Shown here one piece after another: positions 7,658-14,926 of a stretch of 23,575 nt of DNA. Under the pieces are notes generated by a model. It ran no database searches. It worked only from the letters and a program-made list of their open reading frames with translations, and was not told the DNA's origin. A program made the position numbers and the translations under genes. Source of the stretch: CAZOWW01 sp964583765 (GTDB lineage Bacteria > Actinomycetota > Actinomycetes > Actinomycetales > Kineosporiaceae); NCBI GenBank assembly GCA_964583765.1, contig CAZOWW010000095.1, positions 1 through 23,575 on the forward strand. The letters are read 5' to 3'. Each line of letters begins with the position of its first letter. Positions within the stretch are counted from its first letter, which is position 1.

Positions 7658-9658
7658 TCACCCGGCGCCGCCGCGTTCGTGTCGCGGGTCCGTCCCGGGT
7701 GTCACCGACCACACCTGGTCGCGCCCCTGGGTCTTGGCCCGGTACAGCGCCCGGTCGGCATGTTCGAGCAGCGCCCACGGATCGGCGACCTCCCGTGGGC
7801 GGGCGACGGCGATCCCGATGCTCACGGTCAACACCGGCGCGACGGTCGACCGCGCGTGCGGGATGGCGGCCTCGGACAGCGCCGCGCGGAACCGCTGCGC
7901 GACGACGAGCGCGGCGTCCCGATCGGTGTCGGGCAGGGCGAGGACGAACTCCTCCCCGCCGTACCGGCAGGCGAGGTCCCGGGGGTAGCGGGCGGCGGCG
8001 GCCAGGTGAGCCGCCACCGTGCGCAGCACCGCGTCGCCCTTCACATGGCCGTAGTGGTCGTTGTACGCCTTGAAGAGGTCGACGTCGATCATGAGCAGGG
8101 CCAGCTCGCCGTCGTGGCTGCTCAGGACCTTCCACTGGGTGTCCAGGTGTTCCTGCAGGTGGGTCCGGTTGGCCAGCTGGGTGAGGCTGTCGCTCATCGC
8201 CAGGCGGTGCAGCTCAGCGATGGCCTGCTGGAGCCGGGCCTCGGTGTTTCGCCGGGTCTCCACCTCGGCCGCGAGCTCGGCGGTGCGGCGCGCCACGATG
8301 CCTTCGAGGGCGGCGGCGTGCTCCTGCAGGGCCTGCGTGCCGAACATGGCCTCGAAGGAGCGGCCGATCTCCGTTCGCAGCCAGTCGGTGACCAGCGTGG
8401 ATCCGCTCCTCTGCTCGAGGAGGAGGTAGCCCAGTTCCCGATCGCTGGCGAAGAGCGGTTGGAAGACCAGCAGTTCCGTGCGCAGTTGCTGGCGGAGGTC
8501 TCCCGGGAGCAGGCGATCCAGCGGGTACACCTCCGGGCAGGGCGGACCCTGGACGCCGTCGCGGTAGTCGAGCAGCAGCCGGGCCCAGAGCTCGGTGGAC
8601 GGTGCGTCGTCCGGGGCGTCCGCGTAGACGGCGACGAAACAGCGGTCGATGCCGAGCCGGGACAGGGTGCTCTCGGCCAGGCCGTCCGCGACGTCCTCGG
8701 GTGTTGGGCAATGGCTGAGCATGTACGTCAGGCCCCACAGGGCGTCCCGTGCCGCCAGTTCTTCCTGGGCGCGCTGGGCCAGGTCGACCACGGTGGCGAC
8801 CTGCTCCGGGTCTTCCGGAAGCAGAGGGCGGGTGGAGCCCCGCACCACGAGCCGGGTCGGGACCACGATCTCCTCCCCCGCCGGGGCGCCGTCGAGTTCG
8901 GCGAGCAGCCGTTCGGCGGCGGCACGCCCCTGCGCCTCGTGTGCGGGGTCCACGGTGGTCAGGGCGGGCCAACACAGAGAGGTGCGGAAGTTGTCGAAAC
9001 CTGAGAGGAGGACGTCGTCCGGCACGCGCATCCCCTCGTCCGTCAACGCCTTGAGGGCGCCCAGGGCGGACACATCGCTCGCGGCCACGACGGCGTCGAT
9101 GTCCCGACGGCGGGCCAGCAGGTCGCGGAGCCCCGCGTAGGTCTCCTCGTGCCAGAACGCCCCTTCGAAGATCAGGTCCTCCTGCACCGGGATTCCCCGC
9201 GCGGCGAGCTCCTCGCGGAAGACCTGCTCGCGCAGGACACCGTCGGGTTGGTGAGGAAGGCCCCGGGCATGGGCGAGACGACGTGCCCCGCACTCGTCCA
9301 GGAGGTGGGCCATGAGCGCACGCATACCGGCCCGGTCGTCCCCGCGGACGTGGCTGTGTCCAGGGACGTGGGTGGCGATCGTGACGGTGGGGATCCTCAG
9401 TTCCGAGAGCAGGGCGGTGAGGTGGGCGCCCTCTTCAGGTCGCGCGGAGGGGGTCACCAACGCGCCGAACGGGTGGATCGTCCGGACGAGCTGCTCGACG
9501 GACGTCGCGATCCCTGTGGAGAGGACATTCTTGTAGTTGATCACTAGGCTCAGCCCGTGCGGAGCGAGCACGGGACGGATGCCACGCATGAGTTGCTGGT
9601 GGTAGATGTCGAACCCCGTGGTCATGACCAGGGCCACGGGTGGCCTGGGCTCCGCCAT
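7658..9658 (-). CDS. LacI-like sensor fused to GGDEF diguanylate cyclase
   Basis: 666 residues, no signal peptide or membrane segment, so probably cytosolic. Residues 1-280 are a LacI/PBP type I sugar-binding fold without the N-terminal HTH (starts PRPPVALVMTTGFDIYHQQ; later IDAVVAASDVSALGALKAL and VVRGSTRPL). A middle region of about 170 residues looks GAF-like, then a coiled coil (AALEGIVARRTAELAAEVE) leads to a GGDEF domain with MSDSLTQLANR, DVDLFKAYNDHYGH and an intact GGEEF signature (567-571). Active cyclases make c-di-GMP from two GTP. The product-inhibition site normally RxxD five residues upstream of GGEEF reads YPRD, so feedback inhibition may be weak. The ATG at 9656-9658 has AGGA upstream. 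A paralogue begins at 676. The expected role is to convert a bound sugar-like ligand into a c-di-GMP signal. Confidence 0.92.
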   Translation of the reverse strand: MAEPRPPVALVMTTGFDIYHQQLMRGIRPVLAPHGLSLVINYKNVLSTGIATSVEQLVRTIHPFGALVTPSARPEEGAHLTALLSELRIPTVTIATHVPGHSHVRGDDRAGMRALMAHLLDECGARRLAHARGLPHQPDGVLREQVFREELAARGIPVQEDLIFEGAFWHEETYAGLRDLLARRRDIDAVVAASDVSALGALKALTDEGMRVPDDVLLSGFDNFRTSLCWPALTTVDPAHEAQGRAAAERLLAELDGAPAGEEIVVPTRLVVRGSTRPLLPEDPEQVATVVDLAQRAQEELAARDALWGLTYMLSHCPTPEDVADGLAESTLSRLGIDRCFVAVYADAPDDAPSTELWARLLLDYRDGVQGPPCPEVYPLDRLLPGDLRQQLRTELLVFQPLFASDRELGYLLLEQRSGSTLVTDWLRTEIGRSFEAMFGTQALQEHAAALEGIVARRTAELAAEVETRRNTEARLQQAIAELHRLAMSDSLTQLANRTHLQEHLDTQWKVLSSHDGELALLMIDVDLFKAYNDHYGHVKGDAVLRTVAAHLAAAARYPRDLACRYGGEEFVLALPDTDRDAALVVAQRFRAALSEAAIPHARSTVAPVLTVSIGIAVARPREVADPWALLEHADRALYRAKTQGRDQVWSVTPGTDPRHERGGAG

Positions 9659-10032
9659 GGCGTCCTGCTCACCGCTCTCGCGTCACGGCCGGGACGAGCC
9701 GGCCATCGCCCTTCTCGGACCTGGGCCGCGACGCCTGGCCGGCGTGGTCTCCGGCGCCAGGCGCGGCGCCCGGACCCGACTGCGATCGGCAACCGGAGAT
9801 GATGTCGACCTCTCGGAGCGTGATCTTGAGTTGTCGCATGGCTCGTACGTGAGGCGACCCGCGTCATCCCACGGGCCACTCCCGGGGACGGCGAGGCGTT
9901 CCATCGGTGGCACGGTCCGCCAGGACGGGACCGCCGTCGGCGGCCCGAGGGGTCCTTCTGGGCGATTCAGCGGTGATCCCGACCGGTCGATGGCTCGGAT
10001 GACCTGTGTCGGCGAGGTGCCGGGAGACATTG
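9659..10032. other. Intergenic region between divergent genes
   Basis: No gene is supported here. The open frames are compositional. A hairpin-capable dyad, CGCCTGGC at 9732-9739 with GCCAGGCG at 9756-9763, lies about 75 bp upstream of the LacI-GGDEF start and could be leader structure or an operator. No clear -10/-35 pair was found for either flanking gene. Confidence 0.45.
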
Positions 10033-10554
10033 ATGCGGTTGTTGCTCCTTCTGGGGTGGTGCGCGATCTGGGCGGTTGCGGGGTACCAGCGGGCCACCTG
10101 GTTCGCCCGGCGGTACGGGCGGACGCAGTGGGGCTGGGATCCGAGTGTCTGGGCGGTCGTGTTCGGCCTGAACTGGGTCATCGGCATCGTGCTGCTGGCC
10201 ATCGCGGAGCGTCAGGGGCGTCGCGAGGCGCAGCGCAGGTGGCCCGGGAACATCGGGATGGCGGCCCCTGGACAGCTCCCCCATCCGGTGCCGCCGGCAC
10301 CCCCGGTGCCACCCGGTTACCCCGGAGCGGTGTCCGGGGCCGCTCCTCCGATGCCGCAGGGCCAGTACGGCTACGCGGCGGCACCTGCTCCGCCGGGACA
10401 GTGCGGCCAACCGCCGCAGCCGGGACCGCAGGGCCAGTTCGGCTACCCGCCTGCCGGGCCAGGGGGCGGGCAGCAGATCCCGTCGCAGTTCGGCGACACC
10501 CAGGGTGGAGGTGCTGGACAGCCCCCGAAGTGGCCGCGGTACGGCGGGATGTAG
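10033..10554 (+). CDS. Two-TM membrane protein with Pro/Gly-rich tail
   Basis: 173 residues. Two hydrophobic helices are visible: residues 2-18 (RLLLLLGWCAIWAVAGY) and about 37-58 (WAVVFGLNWVIGIVLLAIA), joined by a basic loop (RATWFARRYGRTQ). After a basic segment (ERQGRREAQRR) comes a long low-complexity tail rich in Pro, Gly, Gln and aromatic residues, with a repeated PQGQ(Y/F)GY motif. By the positive-inside rule the loop and tail positions are not settled. The tail could mediate protein interaction or condensation, but nothing indicates a specific function. The ATG at 10033 is preceded by GGGAGA with 5 bases spacing; an upstream in-frame start at 10006 is less likely. I do not recognise the family. 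Confidence 0.75.
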   Translation: MRLLLLLGWCAIWAVAGYQRATWFARRYGRTQWGWDPSVWAVVFGLNWVIGIVLLAIAERQGRREAQRRWPGNIGMAAPGQLPHPVPPAPPVPPGYPGAVSGAAPPMPQGQYGYAAAPAPPGQCGQPPQPGPQGQFGYPPAGPGGGQQIPSQFGDTQGGGAGQPPKWPRYGGM

Positions 10555-10561
10555 GCGGAGG

Positions 10562-10888
10562 CCCTGCGCCTCCGTCGCGATGCTCTGGGAGGACGAACAC
10601 GCTCTGCAGGTCGCCGGGATGGCGGATCCGGGCGTTCGGGCCCGGCACGCGCTGAAGCAGGACCAGCCAGGCCACGCTGATCGCCTGACCGGAGCGGATG
10701 GCAAGAAACGGCTGATGGCTCTCCGGGCGGGTGGAGAGCCACTCGAGGAGACGTCGCCGATGCTCGGCGCAGGTCAGCAGCGGGGCAGGTGCGACCTGTC
10801 CGGCCACCTCGGTGGCACCCGGCGGACGGATGACGGCGAGAACGGCGTGTCGCACAGGGGCCTCGGCGTCGTGACCTCGTGGCTGCAT
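10562..10888 (-). pseudogene. GNAT-family N-acetyltransferase remnant, C-terminus lost
   Basis: The minus-strand frame encodes a segment that looks like a GNAT acetyltransferase: a helix with EVAGQVAPAPLL, then TRPESHQPFLAIRSGQAISV and AWLVLLQRVPGP, and the strand leading into the acetyl-CoA loop, DLQSVFVLPEHRDGGAG. The homology ends there, at the point where motif A should continue through the pyrophosphate-binding loop into the next helix. Past that position the frame simply runs antisense through the Pro-rich gene. So roughly the C-terminal third, including most of the acetyl-CoA site, is missing, and the remaining protein would not be expected to be active. The 5' boundary is uncertain; the frame begins near 10888 without an obvious ribosome-binding site. 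Coordinates mark the recognisable part. Confidence 0.6.
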
Positions 10889-10910
10889 GACCGGCTGTCA
10901 GGATGGGGAC

Positions 10911-11432
10911 ATGGCCGTCACCAATCCCTGGCTGGCGGGGCCTGCTTCCACTCGACGATTGGATCGCGAGCACCTGGAGGAGAGAATCCTTAACCTGCTC
11001 TCCAGCCAGAACATGTGCGTGCTCGCGACCGTCGGGCCGGACGGCCCCCTCGCGACTCCGGTGCGTTACTTCCATCTCGATTTCACGATCGTGTTCACGG
11101 CTGCGGGCAACTCCCCGAAGATGCGCAACATCCGTGACGACCCGCGGGTGTCGGTGGGCGTGTTCGCTCCGTTGGTCGGGCAGGCAAGCAGCCGCGGGGC
11201 GCAGCTATTCGGGAGGGCGCGCATCGTGGAACCCTCCGACGCCGAGTTCGATCGTCACTGGTCCGTGGTGCGGTGGCAGTCCGATCACGTCGAACGCTCC
11301 CGGTCCCTGGACGAGCCTCCCTTCGGGACCGTCGGTGTGATCGAGGCCGACCGCATCGTCTACACCGAGCACTGGCTGCGGCGTGACGGGTGTGCCCCGC
11401 GTCAGTTCTGGTCCCGAATTCCCTCATCGTGA
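10911..11432 (+). CDS. Pyridoxamine 5'-phosphate oxidase-family (FMN-binding split barrel) protein
   Basis: 173 residues. After an N-terminal helix (LDREHLEERILNLLSS) the sequence follows the split-barrel fold of PNPOx-like flavoproteins: CVLATVGPDGPLATPVRYFHLD (first strands), IVFTAAGNSPKMRNIRDDPRVSVGVF (the FMN-contacting TxxxSxKxxNIxxdPrVsl pattern), then GAQLFGRARIVEP. Members bind FMN or F420 and reduce or oxidise varied small molecules; the substrate cannot be told. The ATG at 10911 is chosen because GGATGGGGAC lies directly upstream and because the earlier in-frame start at 10887 adds only eight unremarkable residues. It is probably a single-gene unit, starting 22 bp from the acetyltransferase remnant that points the other way. 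Confidence 0.85.
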   Translation: MAVTNPWLAGPASTRRLDREHLEERILNLLSSQNMCVLATVGPDGPLATPVRYFHLDFTIVFTAAGNSPKMRNIRDDPRVSVGVFAPLVGQASSRGAQLFGRARIVEPSDAEFDRHWSVVRWQSDHVERSRSLDEPPFGTVGVIEADRIVYTEHWLRRDGCAPRQFWSRIPSS

Positions 11433-11507
11433 TCGCCAGGGAAGGAGCCGACCCGCCCTGTCCTGCAGCTTCAGATCACTGGATGCGTTGCGGGGATTTC
11501 GATGCAT

Positions 11508-13127
11508 TCAGTAGCGGAATTGGCTGACGAGCTGTTGAAGGTCACTGGCCATGGTGGCCAGTTCGGCGGCGGCGACCTGGGTCTGGCCGGCTCCTTGGGT
11601 GGTGTCGCTCGCGGTGGCGACGACTCCGCCGACGTTGCGGGCGATGTCGCCGCTGCCGGCCGCGGCGTCGTGGACGCTGCGGCTGATGTCGCTGGTGGTG
11701 GCGGTCTGTTCCTCCACGGCGGCGGCGATGGTGGTCTGGTTGTCGTTGATTCTGGCCATGATCTCGGCGATCTCGCTGATCCGGTGGACCGCGGTTGCGA
11801 CGTCGCTCTGGATGGTGTCGATGCGATGAGAGATGTCCTCGGTGGCCCGGGCGGTCTCCTGGGCGAGTTCCTTGACCTCGGAGGCGACCACTGCGAAGCC
11901 CTTGCCCGCGTCACCGGCGCGGGCTGCCTCGATGGTGGCGTTGAGGGCGAGCAGATTGGTCTGTTCCGCGATCGACGTGATCACTTTGATCACGTCTCCG
12001 ATCTCGGCGCTCGACTCGCCCAGCTTGGTCACCGCGGCGTTGGTCGCGTCGGCGGCGGTTACCCCGCTGCCGGAGGTATGGGCCGCGTCGGCGGCGCTGC
12101 GGGCCACTTCAGCGACTGAGGCCGCCAGTTGTTCGACGGCGGCGCTGACGGTCTGCTGGCTGGCGGCGACCTGTTCCGAGGCCGCTGAGGCCGCGGTGGC
12201 CTGGGACGAGGTCTGTTCGGCATTGGACGCCAGTTGCTGACTGACCGAGGACAGTTCCTCCGCGGCGCCGGCCATCCCGGTGGAGATCTGGGCGATCGAA
12301 GAGATCGAGGACGCCATCTTGGCGACGAACCGGTTGAATGCCAGGCCGATCGTTCCGATCTCGTCGCCGCGATCCTGATCTGCTCGCCTGGTCAGGTCGC
12401 CCTCACCGTCGGCTATGTCGATCAGCCGGTCCCGCAGCATCGCCAACGGCCGGGTGATCGAGCGGGTCACCGTCAGGGCCAGCCCGACCGCCACGGCCAG
12501 CGCCACCAGCGCCAGGGTGATGATCAATATCTGGGCCTGCGTGGCAGTGGCTGTGATCGCGGCTGAGTCGGCGGCGCGGGCGGTGTGGGCGGTCGCGACA
12601 AGATCGGTGATCTTGTCCGAGATCTGTTGGAACAGTTGCTCTTCCTGCCCCGCGATCAGGTCGTTGGCCGCGACCACGCGGCTGGCCTGGCCACTGTGGT
12701 AGTCGGCGATGATCGTGGGGTCGAGGGCCATGAACTGGGTGAACGCGGATTTCACCGCGCCCAGCTCGGTCTTCTGGGTGGCTGACAGATTGTTGGCTGC
12801 CGCAGTCGCGAGCTGGGCCCGGAATGCTGCAGCGGACTCCACGAACGCCTTGCGTGTGCCGACGGCGTCATCGGTGGCGTTGGGCACCCCGCGGATCACG
12901 TCGAAGCCGTAGTTGGTCTGCTGGCCGTTGAGCTCCGTGGCCAGGGCCTGCAGGCGCACCAAGTCCTCGACCAGGTCGGCCGTCGTGGTGAGTTTCTGAC
13001 CGGTGGCGTTCTGACTGGCTCCACCCCACACCCCGACCCCCGCCACCCCACACAAGATCACCGCGATCAGGGCGAACGCAGTCCCCAGCCGCACCCCGAC
13101 CTTGCTGTTCCGCCACGCTGATCGCAT
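11508..13127 (-). CDS. Methyl-accepting chemotaxis protein
   Basis: 539 residues. A short cytoplasmic N-terminus precedes TM1 (VGVRLGTAFALIAVILCGVA); an extracytoplasmic four-helix-bundle-type sensor follows (about 36-190), then TM2 (ILIITLALVALAVAVGLALT), a HAMP linker (TRSITRPLAMLRDRL to about residue 275) and a long coiled-coil signalling domain. The highly conserved hairpin tip is intact (EQTNLLALNATIEAARAGD followed by GKGFAVVASEVKELA), which is the CheA/CheW contact. Ligand unknown. The ATG at 13125-13127 has AGAGGA upstream; the frame is open for 34 further codons to 13229 but those residues lack domain character. It has no che genes beside it in this window, so it presumably works with an array encoded elsewhere. 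Gln/Glu pairs suitable for methylation occur in the helices, but sites were not assigned. Confidence 0.95.
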   Translation of the reverse strand: MRSAWRNSKVGVRLGTAFALIAVILCGVAGVGVWGGASQNATGQKLTTTADLVEDLVRLQALATELNGQQTNYGFDVIRGVPNATDDAVGTRKAFVESAAAFRAQLATAAANNLSATQKTELGAVKSAFTQFMALDPTIIADYHSGQASRVVAANDLIAGQEEQLFQQISDKITDLVATAHTARAADSAAITATATQAQILIITLALVALAVAVGLALTVTRSITRPLAMLRDRLIDIADGEGDLTRRADQDRGDEIGTIGLAFNRFVAKMASSISSIAQISTGMAGAAEELSSVSQQLASNAEQTSSQATAASAASEQVAASQQTVSAAVEQLAASVAEVARSAADAAHTSGSGVTAADATNAAVTKLGESSAEIGDVIKVITSIAEQTNLLALNATIEAARAGDAGKGFAVVASEVKELAQETARATEDISHRIDTIQSDVATAVHRISEIAEIMARINDNQTTIAAAVEEQTATTSDISRSVHDAAAGSGDIARNVGGVVATASDTTQGAGQTQVAAAELATMASDLQQLVSQFRY

Positions 13128-13410
13128 CGCGCAAGTCCTCTCGGCGCCAGCGCCGGGGGCCCGGAACCGGGTCCTGGGCCAGGTGAACATTTCAATCGGC
13201 GTAGTGCGGGGCCGGCTCGAAGGGACCAATGTCCCGAAGGTCGCCCGCAGCAGCGCGAGGGGTGGTCAGATCACCCGACCCGCTCAGGCCGCGCTCACCG
13301 ACCACCTGCCGGCGTCGGGCGGAGGGGGCGCGGATCCGGTGCGGTACTTCAAGGTCGTGCACCTCGACGGGGAGCTGTTCCGAGGCAGAGCTCGTCGCGG
13401 CGTCCTTGCG
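13128..13410. other. Intergenic region upstream of the chemoreceptor
   Basis: No gene is supported. On the minus strand GCCGATTG (13200-13193) resembles the -10 of flagellar sigma-28 promoters (consensus GCCGATAA), about 65 bp upstream of the chemoreceptor start, but the -35 is poor. A short protein-like stretch on the plus strand near 13334-13385 (YFKVVHLDGELF) has no supporting context. Confidence 0.35.
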
Positions 13411-13968
13411 TCACGCCTCGGCCAAGGTGGCCAGGATCAGGCGCTCGGCGTCCGTCCAGGTGGTGGTGTGCCGCACACCGGACGGTGGGCGACGGTCCTG
13501 GGGACCGAATAGGTACTGGTGGTCCACCGTTCCTCGGATCGCCTCGTGCACGTCGTGACGATCGTCGATGAAATGGGTCAAGCCGAGTTCGTCGCAGTGC
13601 CGACGCTTGTCCACGCGTGCCCGGCAGAACCGGATGTGATCGTCTGGCAGACCGGTACGCGCTCGGAAGTCGTGCCCCTCCAACCAGATCAGGGTGCGTG
13701 CCTGCACCCGGGGCCCGCACTTGGACACCAGCCAGACCTGCCCGTCGAATGCCGCGACCAGCCGGGCGATCGACGCGAAGGCGCCTGGCACCTCGGGGGT
13801 GGCCATCAGGACAGCCTCGTTCCCGGTGAAGAAGGCGGTGTCGCCTCCGGCGGGGTGGGCGGAACCGTCGATGATCACTCGACCGATGTCGATTCCCAGC
13901 CGTGGCGGGCGGGCGGTCTCCTGCTCTCCGGGCCGGGGATCGCTGGGGAGATTCAGGTTCATGACCAC
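13411..13968 (-). CDS. HAD-like hydrolase/nucleotidase-type protein with altered DxD motif
   Basis: 185 residues, soluble. A HAD-type scaffold is suggested by the first strand LGIDIGRVIIDG (Asp27 as candidate nucleophile), a second strand ending in Ser with VWLVSKCGPRVQ (motif II, Ser82), the basic VDKRRHCDEL segment (Lys121, motif III) and the acidic THFIDDRHDV (Asp135-Asp136, motif IV). The motif I second Asp, the usual general acid/base of HAD phosphatases, is Gly29 here, so ordinary phosphatase chemistry is doubtful; substrate unknown. The annotated start is a GTG; an ATG two codons later is equally possible. It is transcribed divergently from a LysR gene that is fused operonically to an RNA 2'-phosphotransferase, so a role in nucleotide or RNA-end metabolism is an attractive but unproven idea. 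Confidence 0.8.
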   Translation of the reverse strand: MVMNLNLPSDPRPGEQETARPPRLGIDIGRVIIDGSAHPAGGDTAFFTGNEAVLMATPEVPGAFASIARLVAAFDGQVWLVSKCGPRVQARTLIWLEGHDFRARTGLPDDHIRFCRARVDKRRHCDELGLTHFIDDRHDVHEAIRGTVDHQYLFGPQDRRPPSGVRHTTTWTDAERLILATLAEA

Positions 13969-13995
13969 AACGATCCGGCGCGTGCGGCGGCAGCG

Positions 13996-14039
13996 GAACT
14001 ATTGATTGGCGAGGTCGGCATAGTGCTGGCCTATAGTTC
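13996..14039. promoter_or_regulatory. Back-to-back promoters of the HAD and LysR genes
   Basis: A 7-bp inverted repeat, GAACTAT (13996-14002) and ATAGTTC (14033-14039), spans the 76-bp divergent interval. Each arm contains a -10-like hexamer: TATAGT at 14032-14037 rightward and AATAGT at 14002-13997 leftward. The rightward -10 is followed by 7 bases and then the GTG of the LysR gene, with no ribosome-binding site, which fits a leaderless mRNA. A LysR protein commonly binds such an interval and represses itself. Confidence 0.5.
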
Positions 14040-14044
14040 AGTCT

Positions 14045-14926
14045 GTGGTCGTTCCGCGGGAGTTGCTGGAGTCCGATGCCGTGCAGGCCTTCGCGGTGTT
14101 CGCCGAGCACCGGAACTTCACCACCGCGGCCGCGGCCCTGCACCTGAGCCAGCCGTCGCTGCACGCGAAGATCGGCAAGCTGCAGGCCGGGCTCGGCATC
14201 AGCCTGTACGAGCGCGACGGGCGTGGGCTGCGCCTGACTCTGGCCGGCGAACGACTGGCGGTGTTCGCGCGGGACGCCGCCCGGCGTGCCGACGACCTGC
14301 TCGCCGAGTTGTGTTCCGGGCCGGCGCCGGTGCTGCTCGCCGCCGGGCGTGGCACTTTCCGCTGGGTGATCGGTGACGGCATCCAGCGACTGACCCGATC
14401 CGGCCGCTCGCTGCGCGTGCTGACCGCGGATCGGGAGGCTGCCCTGGCCGCTGTCCGCTCCGGGCAGGTGGACGTCGCGGTGATCGCCCACGATCCCCCT
14501 CCACGACCATGGCGATCCGAACAGCTGGCCGCCTATCCGCAGATGCTGGTCGTGCCGGAGGGCCACGAACTCGCGGTCCGCGCGGACGTCCACCTGCGGG
14601 ATCTCGAAGGGCTCGCGCTGGTCGTCCCGCCTCCTGACCGGCCCCATCGCCGGGCGCTGGAACGGGCACTGCTGGAGGCCGATGTGTCCTGGACTGTGGC
14701 GGCCGAGGTCGACGGCTGGGATCTGTTGACCCACTTCGCCGCTCTCGGCCTCGGCGCGACCGTCGTCAACGGCTGCGTCCGGCCACCGGCAGGCCTGGCG
14801 GCGGTCCCGATCCGTGACCTACCGCCGGTGCGGTACTGGGCCCTCTGGCGTGGGGAGCGTGAGCGGATCGTGGCCGACGTCCTTGCCCAGCTGCGGCCCG
14901 AGCCCGCCGACGGCCCGTCGCGATGA
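14045..14926 (+). CDS. LysR-family transcriptional regulator
   Basis: 293 residues. The N-terminal winged HTH is clear (residues about 10-70: AVFAEHRNFTTAAAALHLSQ, then SLHAKIGKLQAGLGISLYER with the typical GxxLFER-like end), followed by the linker helix and a periplasmic-binding-like effector domain (VLLAAGRGTFRWVIGDGIQ, VLTADREAALAAVRSGQVDV). Members bind an inducer in this domain and act on divergent promoters. The GTG at 14045 is the start: it lies 7 bases after a TATAGT -10 and has no ribosome-binding site. The stop overlaps the start of the KptA gene by 4 bases (ATGA), indicating translational coupling, so the regulator and the RNA-repair enzyme are made together. The likely target is the divergent HAD gene and its own operon. 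Confidence 0.92.
   Translation: MVVPRELLESDAVQAFAVFAEHRNFTTAAAALHLSQPSLHAKIGKLQAGLGISLYERDGRGLRLTLAGERLAVFARDAARRADDLLAELCSGPAPVLLAAGRGTFRWVIGDGIQRLTRSGRSLRVLTADREAALAAVRSGQVDVAVIAHDPPPRPWRSEQLAAYPQMLVVPEGHELAVRADVHLRDLEGLALVVPPPDRPHRRALERALLEADVSWTVAAEVDGWDLLTHFAALGLGATVVNGCVRPPAGLAAVPIRDLPPVRYWALWRGERERIVADVLAQLRPEPADGPSR

Noticed and set aside
7355..9004. 549-aa plus-strand open frame
   Set aside because: It lies antisense to the LacI-GGDEF gene, whose domains are unambiguous.
13334..13385. Short protein-like stretch (YFKVVHLDGELF) on the plus strand
   Set aside because: No start with a ribosome-binding site, no family recognised, and it lies in an upstream region of a minus-strand gene.
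13349..14734. 461-aa minus-strand open frame across the HAD and LysR genes
   Set aside because: It would overlap both genes and their promoter interval, with no recognisable domain.
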